Shown: positions 12,356-22,995, numbered from the stretch's first letter. The stretch: 64,000 nucleotides of DNA from Imbricaverruca yamaguchii (GCA_034440575.1 JAOTOL010001438.1:436001-500000), one strand, 5' to 3'. Numbers and translations: made by a program. Notes: generated by a model from the letters alone, not told the origin.

Positions 12356-13470
12356 TATCGTTCAAGTGGGAGAAATTATGTTTATCGGGGCTTTGCCAGA
12401 TGCGCTTGATGCGAGGTTTTAAAGAAATTAAGCTTCTGCCCGGGTGGTTACAGTGCAAGCTAAGCCGATTGATGTAGAATTAGGCAAAGCTTCGGCTCTT
12501 GGTTAAGCTCCGCGATCCGGAGGAGATGCGACCAACAAAAGGATGTGCGTTGCCCGCCAGCCGAACTACTGCAGTCGCATTTGGATATGAATTGTCATTT
12601 GGAGGGCTGCTTCAAATAACAAGGACGGCCCTGGTGGTGGCAGGATGTGATCAGTCTCCGCTCCCGTCCACCGAGAGCATTTTGCGACCGTTCCTTTCGA
12701 CTTGATTGCTTCTTACCGTGTTTATTTAATGGCGGCAGGACCTCGGGATAAAAATCGGCTCGTTTAATAACACCAGTCATAGCAGCGAAAGCTTTTCACG
12801 AGAACTGCCAATATTGTCAGCATGATTATTGCATCAACGTCTATGTTGAGAGGAATGGGCGACATTGATACATTGACCTAAGTCGCGCCGGCGCACCAGG
12901 GGCACAGTTTCTATTGTGGAGGAAAAGCTGGCGACGCACCATGACCGCTTGGGTCCACAGGCTCCCTTTGATACTATGCACGAATCCCCATAAGATAAGG
13001 CTTCATTTGTGGGAGAGACGAATACGGCATTGCCCCATTGTGTGCACTTATCCAGAAAGTGGCCCTCCGCCGTCAGCGATTGTCAAAGTTCGGCGGAATT
13101 TGGGGATTGGCACCTTGAATTGCGCTATGTACTGAAAACATATGGGATAGAGGCGACAAACTATGCCCAGGGTGTTGCTTAGATTCGCACCGATTTTCGG
13201 TTTTGTATCCGATCTGGCAGTATGAATATCTAACTGTCATGTTACTCAGATAGATTATTTCAAACGTTTTATGCTACCATTAACCGGACTGTATAATAGT
13301 TGGATATAGTTTGCAAAGAAGTACGTTGGAGTATGCAGAGGCAAATCGATCCTTGAAATCCGATTCTGTTGCCAAGCATGTCGCAAGATCCATTTCTAGT
13401 CATCAAGGCCATCTGACATGAACCCATATGCAACTTCCGCCTGTTTCAACCTAGGGATTCAGGGCGCCTA
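12356..13470. other. unassigned sequence
   Basis: No recognisable feature; short open frames only. Confidence 0.5.
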
Positions 13471-13580
13471 GATGACAGGACGGCCCAGACAATAGGGCGG
13501 CCTAGATGACAGGACGGCCCAGACAATAGGGCGGCCTAGATGACAGGATTGCCGAGATGTAGGACGGCCTAGATGCCAGG
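13471..13580. repeat. 34-bp short tandem repeat
   Basis: Two complete copies and flanking partial copies of a unit of about 34 bp built from atgacaggacggcc and cagacaatagggcgg, followed by decayed relatives (ggacggcctagatgcc). Confidence 0.85.
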
Positions 13581-13985
13581 ATGGCCTGGATGTGCCATGT
13601 CTCTCACCTCCCATACCAAAATGGGCCAAAGAACTCGACGAATTTGGGTGCAATGGCGCCTTTTCCTAACGGGAAAGGGTATGCAGTTACTCAAGTAATA
13701 ATTGAGATGATGTCTTATTGGGAATACTCGAGCAAATGCTGCTTCAGTGCTTCAGTGCTGAGTACGTGCTCAGTCGCTAGCAAAATGATGCAAAACGGTA
13801 GCTGTTGATTTGTCATCCGCTATGGCAAACGCCCAGGTGCAAACCTTGCCAGTTTGATTTTGGTGGCAACAAAACCGCTTGAGGAGCATCCACTAACCCC
13901 GCGTCGATTTGGAAATGGTCAAACGATGAAATTCTCTTTTCGATGGGTTTATTTACCGCCACCTGAGCTTCGTGGTAGAATCGAA
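13581..13985. other. unassigned sequence
   Basis: Nothing recognisable. Confidence 0.5.
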
Positions 13986-14190
13986 GCTTAACACGCGCCC
14001 TGGAGGGCCTCTGAAAATTACGCGCACTGGAGGGGGGGGGGGGCGGATTCCGCCCCCTCCCCTAAGATCTCGGCTCCTATTCAGGCTAGAGCAACGAAAT
14101 TCGCAGGGTGGATGGGCACGATGGTGAACTCTATTGTGTGGAAATGTCATGACCCTGGGTTAATATTTAACAGGTCAAATGAGGTCAAAA
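13986..14190 (-). mobile_element. internally deleted DR4-family copy (inverted)
   Basis: The left end (ttaacacgcgccctgg) is the reverse complement of the right end of the 363-bp units that follow. A G-rich hairpin (ggggcgga-t-tccgcccc) lies at 14040-14056. The right end has aggtca-aatg-aggtca at 14172-14187. Order and orientation match a minus-strand copy lacking most of the interior. Confidence 0.55.
14172..14187 (+). promoter_or_regulatory. AGGTCA direct repeat, 4-bp spacer (DR4)
   Basis: Two perfect AGGTCA half-sites separated by aatg, at the same end of the repeat as in the other family members. Confidence 0.5.
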
Positions 14191-14598
14191 TAGCTCACAC
14201 AAAAGAAGAAGAAGGTTTTGCGTGGCTTTGCTTGTCATTGTTATGGATCGCTGTGATTGCCTTTAAATGCTCCAAAATTGGCATTAGTGATGTTTTGGAC
14301 ATTACTAATGATCCAATACAGATCCAAGGTACGCCATTTGACTTCAGGTCACCTATATAGGAGCATTTTATCAGATCATTACCTGCTCCAGCTACCTGCC
14401 CCGTTGGGCGGCTCGGCACAATCGGCTTCGCAAAGAAAGGAGTGAAATACACGAATAAAGTATGGAAATGCTTAGGCACACAATGATAAAGAGTAGATTC
14501 CGGGATGTGTAGGGAGTAACATGCAAAGTGACATCAATCGCATGACAGTCATTTGCATTTATGACAACATTCCAGTTGAACAAGTTTGGTTCCATTAG
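14191..14598. other. unassigned sequence
   Basis: No recognisable feature. Confidence 0.45.
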
Positions 14599-15325
14599 CC
14601 TGTCATGAACTTGACCTGACTTGACTTCGGCGACCTAGCATGACTTTTAAATTACATAGCACAACAATATGCATGAAACAAGTCGCTAGGGTTGTCAAGA
14701 ACATTTCCCTTTTGCCAATATACGAGAAGCGCATCAGCGCCGATTTTTGTGATCTGGCTATGCGAATTGTTTTTAATTTAACGGCCCCTAACTTGAAAAC
14801 TTTTCAGTCGATTTTAATTTTCCTTGCTTTAAACAACGCGCCGGTCATTTCTAAGAAGGTGCTAAAAAAGGCGTATACCGGCCGGTATAATATGGAGTTT
14901 TGTACGAAAAATCTGAGGGGTTGGCCGGTTTCGCGCCATCCCCCTCTTGGGCGTGTGTTAACCTGTCATGAACTTGACCTCACATAACCTCGATGACCTG
15001 ACATGACTTTGAAACAATACAGCATAACAATGTACATCAAACAAGTCGCAAGTTTTGCGAAGAACACTTCATTTTTGCCAATATACGGGAAGCGCATCAG
15101 CGCCGATATTTGTGGTCTAGCGCTGAGAAACGTTTTTGACTTTAGCGACCCCTAACTCGAAAAATGTTCGGTACATTTTCATTTTTCTTACTGTAAGCAA
15201 CGTGCCGGTCATTTATAAGCAGGTACACAAACAATGGCCTATATCGCCCGGTAAAATGTGGAGGAGTTATCGACGAAAAACCGGAGGGGTGGGCGGATTT
15301 CGCCCCCCCCCAGGGTGCGTGCTAA
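14599..15325 (+). mobile_element. two tandem 363-bp units of the DR4 family
   Basis: Unit 1 starts at 14599 and unit 2 at 14962, both with cctgtcatgaacttgacct. Shared landmarks include ttttgccaatatacg, gaagcgcatcagcgccgat and cgcgccggtcatt-type sequence, at roughly 75-80% identity. Each begins with a DR4-like TGACCT repeat (14612-14627 and 14975-14990, each with one mismatch) and ends in a G-rich/C-rich block followed by ttaa or ctaa. In unit 2 this block is gggcggatttcgcccc. Tandem dimers plus dispersed copies suggest a satellite-like mobile family; a Helitron-type end was considered but is not clear. Confidence 0.75.
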
Positions 15326-16190
15326 AATGTAATCAACATTTATTTTATACATCACCACATCGCCAAAGTTTGCTCAGCAAGTCCTGATGTTTCTCTACCG
15401 AGATTATTTGGAGGACGGAGAGATTGAAGAGATGGTCTTGAATTAAAGTCCAAGCTCGGTCACGTAGTATCAGTTCATGATGCTCCCCCCAACGAGGCAC
15501 CACCTTGTGGTTGTATGAGGAATTGTGTGCCACGAGGATCCGGCGGACAGTCCACCAGGAAGCGGAGGTGGGGTCAGACTGCAAGCGCCTCACTCGTCCC
15601 TCCATCAATTCGCTCCCATTCCAATGCCCATCTCATCGCGACATCCATGTCCTTTACCTGGCCCTGCAACACCAACGCTCCCTGTCATGAGCAGGTAGGA
15701 CAACTTCCCCGGTCCTGCCCTCCAGCTCAGTTTTATCGGTGCAGCCACGCCCCTCGGCCCGTCCCCGGGATTCACGGAGTCCTGGAGGCTGAGGTTCCCC
15801 GTTGCACAGTGCTAGTTGTGACGGGTACCAGCACACCTCTTTGGTCCCGATATCCCGGAGGGGTGGGCGGGCCCGTGGGGCCTCATGCGGGTCAAGTGGC
15901 TGTTTATCTTGGTTCTGGAGCCTGGGTCCTTTCCCAGTGCTCGCCGGCCGGGCGGCTGGGGTCAAGGGGTGGGCGGCGCTGGATCCAGTTCGTGGCGGTG
16001 AGTCTCTCTCTCCCGACTGGGCGACGGCGTCGCTCGCCAGTATGGCTCCTCGGGCGCCTGGTGTCCTCCCGTCAACGGGGCTCAGGGGTCCCCAGTAGGG
16101 CCCCTATGTGGTGGGGCGCCCGAGGAGCTGAAACCAATACACGTTACATGACATGCACAAAACAAAACAAAAACACTTCTGGTCACTTTC
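15326..16190. other. unassigned, possibly LINE 5' untranslated region
   Basis: GC-rich sequence from about 15830 leads straight into LINE ORF1 without a visible boundary, so part of it may be the 5' untranslated region of that element. Nothing recognisable in 15326-15830. Confidence 0.35.
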
Positions 16191-17192
16191 GTGGTGACCA
16201 GACCACTCGCTCACCCGACGCTGATAGGAGCGTTACTTACTCGGATACCTACAGAGACCAAGTCTCCCACCCACCACGTATTTTTATCTTCCACGGACAG
16301 ACGAAAAATCGGCGCCGCTATTTCCTCCTTTCGAAGACGAGACGGTTGTGACCGGAACGGGAAGATCGTTCGTTGTGATAAGTTGAGGGATGGATCTTTG
16401 GAGGTGAAGTTCGCGGTAGCGAAAGAGGCTGGGAAACCGTTGCAGACATCCGAGTTTGTTTGCGGTGTAAGAAAGGGTGATAAGAGGATGGACGAGAGAG
16501 AGCAAATAAAAATAGAACCGCATGAAGCCAAGAACACATCACGTGGAGAAATCAATTGTTATGGCTTGAGGGGCGTGCCAGAGGAGGAGATTGTTGACGA
16601 GTTGCGAAAATTGGGAGTGATAGAAGCGATAAAAATGAAGGTCAGGAAAGGCACAGAGTTGATTACAACAAACATAATTTTAACGTTTAACACAACAGAC
16701 TTACCGTCTGGGATACAAGTGAGTGATATTCGTGTCAAGGTACTTGTGTTCCCTCCAAACCCGATGCGTTGTTTTAAATGCCCGAGGTATGGACATGTTT
16801 TGCAGGAACCATCCAGTGTGTGGTAGATGTTCTTCCATTGAACACTAAACAGTGCACCTCCGACACACCCAACTGCATGCACCGTGGGCGAGCACAGGTT
16901 ACTCATGTTTCTTTTGATCGCACCTGTCTGACTTACATCAAGAAAAAGGAAATCATCGCAGTTAAATACGCCCCAAAATAACCTTCCGTGAGGCTAGAGA
17001 CATATACGACCGGCCTCACCCTAAAGCGTCCTTTGCGTCGGAAGTCAGAACCACCGTATCAGACCCACACAAAATAGAGATAAATCAAGCCAACGAACTG
17101 ATCGCACAACTGTGTGGGCTCTTTCGTTCCCTCGGCGTGCCTGTCGCCTGGTCAACGATACCACCAAACCAGGTGAGTGAGACTCCCCTATA
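16191..17192 (+). pseudogene. LINE ORF1 (Gag-like, zinc knuckle) pseudogene
   Basis: ORF1 of such elements encodes an RNA-binding protein that coats the transcript. The first 211-codon frame contains the typical block with GLRGVPEEEIVDELRKLGV, then ILTFNTTDLPSGI and VFPPNPMRCFKC, entering a CCHC knuckle (CFKCPRYGH, about 16771-16797). A frameshift follows. The next knuckle, CGRCSSIEH, reads in a second frame, and KKKEIIAVKY in a third stretch ending at 16981. After another one-base shift near 16978 the frame ITFREARDIYDRPHPKASFA continues to a stop at 17192. At least two frameshifts and one stop make it non-functional. Identification rests on remembered family motifs. Confidence 0.85.
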
Positions 17193-17640
17193 GGTAGAAA
17201 AGCGCGCCGCGTCTCCGCCACGGCCCCTGAGGTTGTGACGCCACCGTCACCAGATACAGCTCCGGAGAAATAGCAACGAGTCCAGCGAACCAAGAGGCCC
17301 GCCAGGCCCTCCGATACCGATCTGGAAGCCTTGCCCACCACCTCCACCGATCCCACACCAACCCAGTCCATCCCTATACCATCCAAAACCACCCCAACTC
17401 ACCGACCCCCACCAACTTCGGAGGAGCCCGGCGGAGGAGCCCCACCAACGTTCGGAGGAGCCCGGCATGACCTCTCGACGGGTATCAGTGGTCGCTCCTC
17501 CGTCGACCCGACCACGTCTCACGGTCGAAGTCCGCCGGGGGGCGCTCGACATGGGCGCGTCTGGCCGGGCAACAAGGACGAGTCCCAGTAAGTCGTCGCT
17601 GAGCTCCCAAGCGGGCAGGCAACCCACCAGGGAAGTCAAA

Positions 17641-18022
17641 ATGAGTGTGCACACTCCGGTTGCGGCATGCCTGCAGGAGACAAAGCTTTTATCCGGAACC
17701 CAGTTTTATTAAAAAGTCTGCTAGGTTTCTCGAAAAGACAACCGAACCAACACTATTGCACATGAAGGCGTCTTATTAGCTGTCCATCACAATGCCGCTG
17801 CTCAACCTCTGTAATTGAACACGAGCTTGCAGACAGTGGCGGTACAGGTATTCCTTGGACACCACTACATCAGCATATGCTCTTTGTACCTCCCCCGGGC
17901 ACACCTGTCCCCTCAGTGGATCTCGTGCGACTGCCTGAGAAGCTCCCTCCACCTGTTCTACTTGAAATTCTACTGGTAGATATTAATGCACATGTCACTG
18001 TCTGCACAGATACACTCCTGCA
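17641..18022 (+). pseudogene. LINE ORF2 endonuclease fragment, pseudogene
   Basis: The fragment shows VAACLQETKL (the LQET motif with the catalytic Glu), ISICSLYLPP and, after a frameshift, GTPVPSVDLVRLPEKLPPP then LLVDINAH, which stands where these enzymes have (G)D(F/I)NAH. In intact elements this domain nicks the target site. The upstream part of the domain is missing and the remainder is broken by frameshifts, so it is inactive. The last 26 bp (17996-18021) resemble the unit of the tandem array that follows. Confidence 0.8.
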
Positions 18023-18107
18023 TGGGTTTATTTTAAACATTTTTGAGAGGGCAAGTGCCCCCTCAATGTTGATATGTTTCTGTTGATATGTTTCTGTACA
18101 GAAACGA

Positions 18108-18335
18108 TCATGTCGCCTTCTGCACAGACGCGCTCCTGCCACCCCCTGTACATACCTCTTCCATCACCCTTTGTACAGACCCTCTTCCGTCACCCTTTAT
18201 ACAGACCCGCTCGTGCCACCCTTTGTACAGACGCGCTCTTGCCACCATCTGTACAGACCATCTCCTGTCACCCTCTGTACTCACCCTCTCCTGCCACCAT
18301 CTGTACAGACCCCGTCGCGCAGTCCCATTCCCGCC
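18108..18335. repeat. 26-bp minisatellite, about 8-9 copies
   Basis: Units of 25-26 bp read caccctctgtacagac followed by a ctcctgc-like ending. An 80-bp spacer separates the array from LINE endonuclease sequence, whose last 26 bp (cactgtctgcacagatac and on) match the unit at most positions. This suggests the array was seeded by transposon sequence. Confidence 0.9.
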
Positions 18336-19840
18336 ACCCTCCTGACAGACACGGCACAATCCAGTCCCCTGGAACGGAGATTCTACTGGTGCCCTCTGGA
18401 CAGCTGCAGTGGCGCCGCCCCACGGTTTTATCCGACACTACTGCCGTGGCCGGGCCAGATGGCGCTGTTGTATGGCCTGACTGATGGGACGTCACGCGTT
18501 TTCAGCATGTGACGCCGTGACACTCTAGTTCTCGTTTCTCTCACCGTGGGGATGTCATGCTCCCCAGTGGTTTTCACCTTAGCTGAAGAACAGCCTTGCC
18601 GCAGCACATTTGCGTGCTGCACAGTTGCACACAGAAGGTAGGCGTTGGCAGTGGATATTTGCCAACGTCATGGCCATACATCACGATTGAGGGCTCCGAG
18701 AGGATGCTTAAAAACATCCCATACCAAGCCAATAACAAAAGAACTTTTACGTGCTGCATTGTAGAGCTCAAAGCTGTTAAGCAATCATGAACGTTTTTGG
18801 AACGAGTGGTTCCTGAAACTTGGCATGAATCTACGTCTAAATACGAGTGATGTAGCTAACAAAGACAGTATCTCACCCCGTAACGGTCATTCAGGCAACA
18901 AGCCGTCCATGGCATCGACTTGGTTCTGCCTCCTATTGTTTCTGTCATTGATATACTGAGTTATTCAAAAGCGCCAAGCTCCTGTCACGACGGCGGTACT
19001 GCAGGCTATCAGCTTTGGAACCTGACCGTATTTCAATATGCGCTGAAATTGCATCAGCTCTCCCGGCACATGTGCTACCATTTAACCCATGTTCCCACCA
19101 TGCCAGCTTGCATGCCGCACATGACCCTTACCAAGACAAGATCGTCGTGGCAGATAGGAGCGCTTGTAGGTCAATTGTTCCCACACAGCGCCGATATGCC
19201 TATGCTAAATTGCATCATCGTTGAGGGTGATGCACCCGGTTCATCCCGGATGCTGTGGAGTTCATGATATCCTACCACCTTGTGCTGTAGCCATCCGACA
19301 CAAACTGTTTGTGTTTTGTTCATTGTTGCTACATAGCCAACAGGGCGGTCACTTACTGTTGGCGAAGTCGAGACAGAAAAGGCACATGCATAATACATAG
19401 ATAGAGGTGCAGTACAGACGCGGATTATGAAGCACTTATATGTGTATCACACAATATCAACACACGATTTTTGTGCCCTCAATCGGCCAGCGAAAGCACA
19501 TCGATGTCCGTGTCGGCTCTTCTGAAAAAGGCAATTGCCGTTTACTGTACGCGACATAAAGTCTGTCGCGGGCAGCGTTTGCTCATCACAGGCCACAGCT
19601 CGCAGCCACTGGTCGCAGGTCGACAGAGACGGTACTTGTGGGCAGAAACAGCGCAAGGGGGCGAGGTGATCAACTTCACCCGAGACATTAGTTAATGGCC
19701 ACCCTCCTTGCCGGCAAAGGTGATATTTTTAAGTGAGTGACACAGTTTGCGATACGATTGTAAACTTGGTATGTGCGAATCACGATATTTGAGCCAGGTG
19801 GGAGCCTTGTGCCGGCTGAGCTGACCCGCAGCATGTGGAT
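18336..19840. other. unassigned sequence
   Basis: No gene recognised. A small perfect 8-bp stem (cgttggca / tgccaacg, 9-nt loop) lies at 18642-18667; it is too short to call. Open frames are below 116 codons and carry no motifs. Confidence 0.45.
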
Positions 19841-19844
19841 TCTG

Positions 19845-20075
19845 GTCGTGTCCGTCCAGACCTCGCTAGACTGGCTCTGCAACTGCTCTCACCGTCTCAC
19901 CCACACCGCTCCAAACGCAAGCCATTCACGATGACTCTGAAGCTCGCGCCCGCCCAGATTAAATGCTGCATTGGTGCAGACGAGCTGGAGCGCGTTGCAC
20001 AAACACGACTCAGGTACAGTCGTCAGCAGCAGACTCACCTCAGCTCCTCACGGCTCCAGGTGACTCTGCCTCGGC
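19845..20075 (+). mobile_element. CR1-like LINE reverse transcriptase fragment (plus strand)
   Basis: This is an inverted, roughly 80-85% identical copy of the reverse transcriptase C-terminal part found on the other strand at 20130-20340. Read in plus: QTSLDWLC, SKRKPFTMTLK, AQIKCCIGADELERVAQ, then after a frame change DSGTVVSSRLTSAPH. This matches the region after the YADD box (LQ-DLD-L-WS, K-K, then DLGV-LD-LTF-H). It is only a fragment, and frameshifted. Confidence 0.7.
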
Positions 20076-20129
20076 GCGGTCTGAACTGACCGACAGAGCA
20101 CACCAAGAGTTCGACAAGCGCTGCTCTAT

Positions 20130-20610
20130 GACAACGTATCAAACGTGTGGAGCTAAGGTGAGTCTGCCGCTGATGACTGCACCTGAGTCGTATTTGTACA
20201 ACGTGCTCCAACTCGTCTACACCAGTGCGGCGTTTGATCTGGGCGGACACGTGCTTCAGAGTCATCGTGAACGGCTTGCGTTTGGAAGGGTGCGGGTGAG
20301 TTCCAGCCGACGGACCACGCTCCCAAACAATCCAGATCAGATCCAGATCCAGATCCTGTAGGGTGTCATCGTCGGCTGGTTCCAGAACTTTGCGAAAACG
20401 TGTCACGTCATCGGCATACATGAAACAGTTTGGCTTCTGGTGATAAATCCTGTATGAACATAGCAAACATTAGTAGGGACAGCAATGCTCCTTCAGCAAC
20501 CCTAGAAGTGATATGTTTCCAGTCTGACGTTTGGTCATTCACAATGAATGGCGCTTGTCGAACAGATATGAGGTGAACAACTCCAGCGCGGAATTTTGCA
20601 TGCTGCAATC
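20130..20610 (-). pseudogene. LINE reverse transcriptase pseudogene
   Basis: Minus-strand frames show NDQTSDWKHITSRVAEGALL and FAMFIQDL, standing where CR1-like RTs have the (S)GVPQGS block and (F)INDL. After a frameshift come PNCFMYADDVTRFRKV with the catalytic YADD box (20407-20418) and LQDLDLDL. Then come SKRKPFTMTLK, RTGVDELEHVVQIR and, in another frame, DSGAVISGRLTLAPHV, matching the DLGV-LD-LTF-H motif. The GVPQGS motif is degenerate and at least two frameshifts are present, so no active enzyme is made. Confidence 0.8.
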
Positions 20611-21378
20611 GCTATGCGATTTGGGGAGGATCAAGTAGTGTACCTTGAACAGCCGCTGAATATTTTGTACAAATGGCGGCCATCTGACACCTGTCCGACA
20701 CAGCTGCGAGTGCCGTCTTCATCAATACTCAGACAGATCGGTGGCGCACGATCAGAGAGGAGTAATGCGTGGATGCTCTGCGCAGGCAATGGACGTACTC
20801 GGCATGTAGCGCGCCGAAAACGCATCGCCCGGAGCTGTGTCGAAAAAAGGCAGAGGTGAGAATGCTTGGTGGTTGCCAAGGCCTTTTATATTCCTTTTGA
20901 ATGCATCAGGATCACGTTCGCATTTTCCCGTCTATTTGAAAAATACCCACCTGCACGGGAGAATGTGATAGGCTCGTGAGTGGCATAAGCTCGCTCCCAT
21001 ACTCTTCAGTTTTGGCGGCGCTGGCTTTCTCCGGCCCACAGGCTTCGTCGGGGAGAATCAAGACTAGCAATCCGTCTCTGGCGACTGCGGTGACTCGTAT
21101 GAAGGACGTGCCATCAACGAGGTACGTAGGTGGAGCGGGGAGGGAGTGGGCACGTAGGTTGGTGAGCTTCGCAGCAGATGCATCGCTAAAGGTTCTTAGG
21201 CAGGCTGGAGGTCACGTGCTTGAAGCTCACTGTTGCTATTATGCAGTGCAAGATATATCTGCAATTGCTCTGTCATGCATGGCAAGAACATGCGCTTTGG
21301 ATTGGCTTTAGTGTTTCGTCGAGCTGTGCAGGCATTCATGATATTGTCCATCGGAAAGAGTTTTGAAGTTCGCTCTCG

Positions 21379-21548
21379 CATTGCGGAGCTGCCTTTCACA
21401 GTCGGGGCTGGGATTCCATCACACCCCGCGGTAATCAGCCTCTCCCACATTACGGAGCTGCCTTTCACGGTCGAGGCTGGGATTCCATCACACCCCGCGG
21501 TAATCAGCCTCTCCCACATTACGGAGCTGCCTTTCACGGCCATGGCTT
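21379..21548. repeat. 69-bp tandem repeat, about 2.5 copies
   Basis: Two complete units and a partial one, starting at cggagctgcctttcac and including gggattccatcacacccc. 69 bp keeps frame, so a 171-codon plus frame reads it as a 23-residue repeat, but nothing else suggests coding. Confidence 0.9.
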
Positions 21549-21790
21549 GTATGCTGTCACACCCTGCAGAAGCCAGCTCCCTTCAGCCGCAGCGCCTCGC
21601 ACACTGTACCGCCAAACCACTGCGGCGGTCCGCGCCACACAGCCTCTGTGGGTACGTGGTCTCCGACCACGGCTTCCAGAAAGGCGCAGAACATATCCAC
21701 AGCCTCGCTGACATTCGCCCCGCCCAACAGTCCCCATTGGATATTTAACGGTCTCAACGAAATATGCGTGCTTGTAGCTGAAGGCATTGC
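21545..21790 (-). pseudogene. LINE endonuclease-RT linker fragment
   Basis: The frame reads IQWGLLGGANVSEAV, then VGDHVPTEAV, PPQWFGGTV and EALRLKGAGF. It resembles the conserved stretch between endonuclease and reverse transcriptase in CR1/Jockey-like elements: an acidic W-region, then a VP motif, P-WF and AL-K. Confidence 0.65.
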
Positions 21791-21924
21791 AGCGATTTAT
21801 TAAATCGGCCGAGGCATGTTCGCTTGCGTATGATCTATGTGTTCAGTGTGAGTCATATGTGTGCATATGAGCTATGGCCTCTTGCGGTCAGTGTTGAGCA
21901 GCTGGCATCAGCGCCGGCATCTGC

Positions 21925-22290
21925 CGGACATGACATCCAGGGTATTATCGGCCCCACGTGTGAGCTCCGTTGGCCACCGTTTGAGACCGAGCTGGTCACG
22001 GCTGTCCAGGGGGTGGGCAGCGCGGCCGGCTACCTGCCGCTGATGGGCACCGGCACCGCCGGCTGACACGGTCCAGCTGGTCTCAGGACCGCTGACCTTA
22101 ACTCCCCCACAACGATCAGCTCGGCGTCGGCTGGCTGCGCAGACGACAAGACGCGAGCGATACGGTCCAAGGCGGAACCACCGGTTTCCGGTCGGCAGCA
22201 GACGTGGATCGTCATGGCGGCGCGTCTCAGCCGCCTCATCGGCATCTCGGTGTCGGCTGGGTCAGGCAGCAGTACTGGCAGAAAGGATCC
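21925..22290 (-). pseudogene. LINE endonuclease pseudogene
   Basis: The frame reads CCRPETGGSALDRIARVL and PADAELIVVGELRS, standing where these enzymes have Y-RPP and the GDFN catalytic motif. The motif has decayed to GELR. After a frame change it reads LGLKRWPTELTRGADNTLDV, which matches the (Q)LV-PTR---N-LDL block near the end of the domain. Loss of the Asp-Asn pair shows it is inactive. Confidence 0.65.
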
Positions 22291-22404
22291 TGGACAGCAC
22301 ACGCTCGACAGCACACGCTGGACAGCACCGCTGCCCTCGACTCGTCGTCTCACTGGAGCCACGCCTGATCCGCATCAGTTGCCAGCTCCAACTGCGGCGG
22401 TGAC

Positions 22405-22995
22405 AGATGCGAGGTGCAGACCGTGCCCGCTGCGAGCAGCAGGGACGGGAGGTCCAGGAGGCGCTGAGACAGATGCTGGGACTGCGAGTGACGAGCCCGT
22501 GCTGGACGGGGCTCACAGTGACTCCAACGACGGGGGCCTGGCGAGCGCAAGGCCCGCCGGCCGACTTCGTCCCCGGTACTGGGGTCGACGAACAGCTGAT
22601 CAGCGACCTGCAGGCGGTCAGCTACCCGCACGTGCTGAGCGTGTCAGACCTCCCTGCCTTCTGCAGACGCGCAGCCGAACGCTACAGCACGCTCTGCGAC
22701 GAGTTCCCGACGCCCGCCACTCTGCACCAGCCGCTGCCGACTCCCTCCGTGGCGTCTGTGGAGTCTTGCCAGCCGCCGCTCGGAGCCGTGTCGCATGGGG
22801 CGGCAGAGCCAGCCAGCGGGAGCGTGCGCGGCTCCGGGCTGCGGCGCACCAGGAGGGACCCGTGTCAGCGACATCGACTCTGGAGAATATGGACGCAGCC
22901 CGTCTGGGTCTGCAGCCCCTTCCGAGCCGGCGCGCCAGACGCCGGGGTAGCCGCTGCCGGAGATCGTGACCTGCCGGTCCACAATATCCGATCTC
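22405..22995 (+). other. unrecognised GC-rich open region, possible exon
   Basis: A plus-strand frame (open 22407-23294) starts with a possible short coiled coil (RARCEQQGREVQEALRQMLG). It continues with VDEQLISDLQAVSYPHVLSV and DLPAFCRRAAERYSTLCDEF. Codon third positions in this part are mostly G or C, as expected of real GC-rich coding sequence. From about 22800 another plus frame, with VSDIDSGEYGRSPSG, looks better than the first, so an intron or frameshift could lie between. I do not recognise the family, and it adjoins a decayed LINE on the other strand, so it may equally be chance or old repeat. Confidence 0.25.

Larger units (their letters stand above)
16191..18022 (+). mobile_element. 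degenerate non-LTR retrotransposon (I/Jockey-like), 3' truncated
   Basis: Plus-strand order is ORF1 with CCHC knuckles (16191-17192), a Pro/Thr-rich ORF1 tail (to about 17640), then part of an apurinic-type endonuclease (17641-18022). This is the arrangement of I and Jockey clade LINEs. The copy is interrupted by several frameshifts and stops, lacks the first part of the endonuclease, and stops before any reverse transcriptase. Loss of the 3' end is unusual, since LINE insertions are normally 5' truncated, so a later deletion or array expansion probably removed it. Confidence 0.85.
20130..22290 (-). mobile_element. degenerate CR1-like non-LTR retrotransposon (minus strand)
   Basis: Reading the minus strand from right to left gives, in the correct LINE order, endonuclease (about 22270-21925), the endonuclease-RT linker (21790-21545) and reverse transcriptase (20610-20130). 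All parts are broken by stops and frameshifts, and the RT N-terminal region (about 20640-21370) is not recognisable. A 69-bp tandem repeat (21379-21545) interrupts it. The order and spacing make a single decayed element the simplest reading. Confidence 0.75.

Noticed and set aside
11226..12477. Three overlapping frames of about 390-410 codons
   Set aside because: All three plus frames read the same 29-bp unit shifted; none has a domain or a distinct start context.
14031..15325. Helitron 3' end (hairpin followed by CTAA)
   Set aside because: The G-rich hairpin and ctaa/ttaa ends are suggestive, but the distance between hairpin and end varies. The next base is not the expected T, and one copy ends in ttaa.
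18642..18667. Short perfect hairpin as an RNA gene or terminator
   Set aside because: An 8-bp stem is expected by chance many times in 64 kb.
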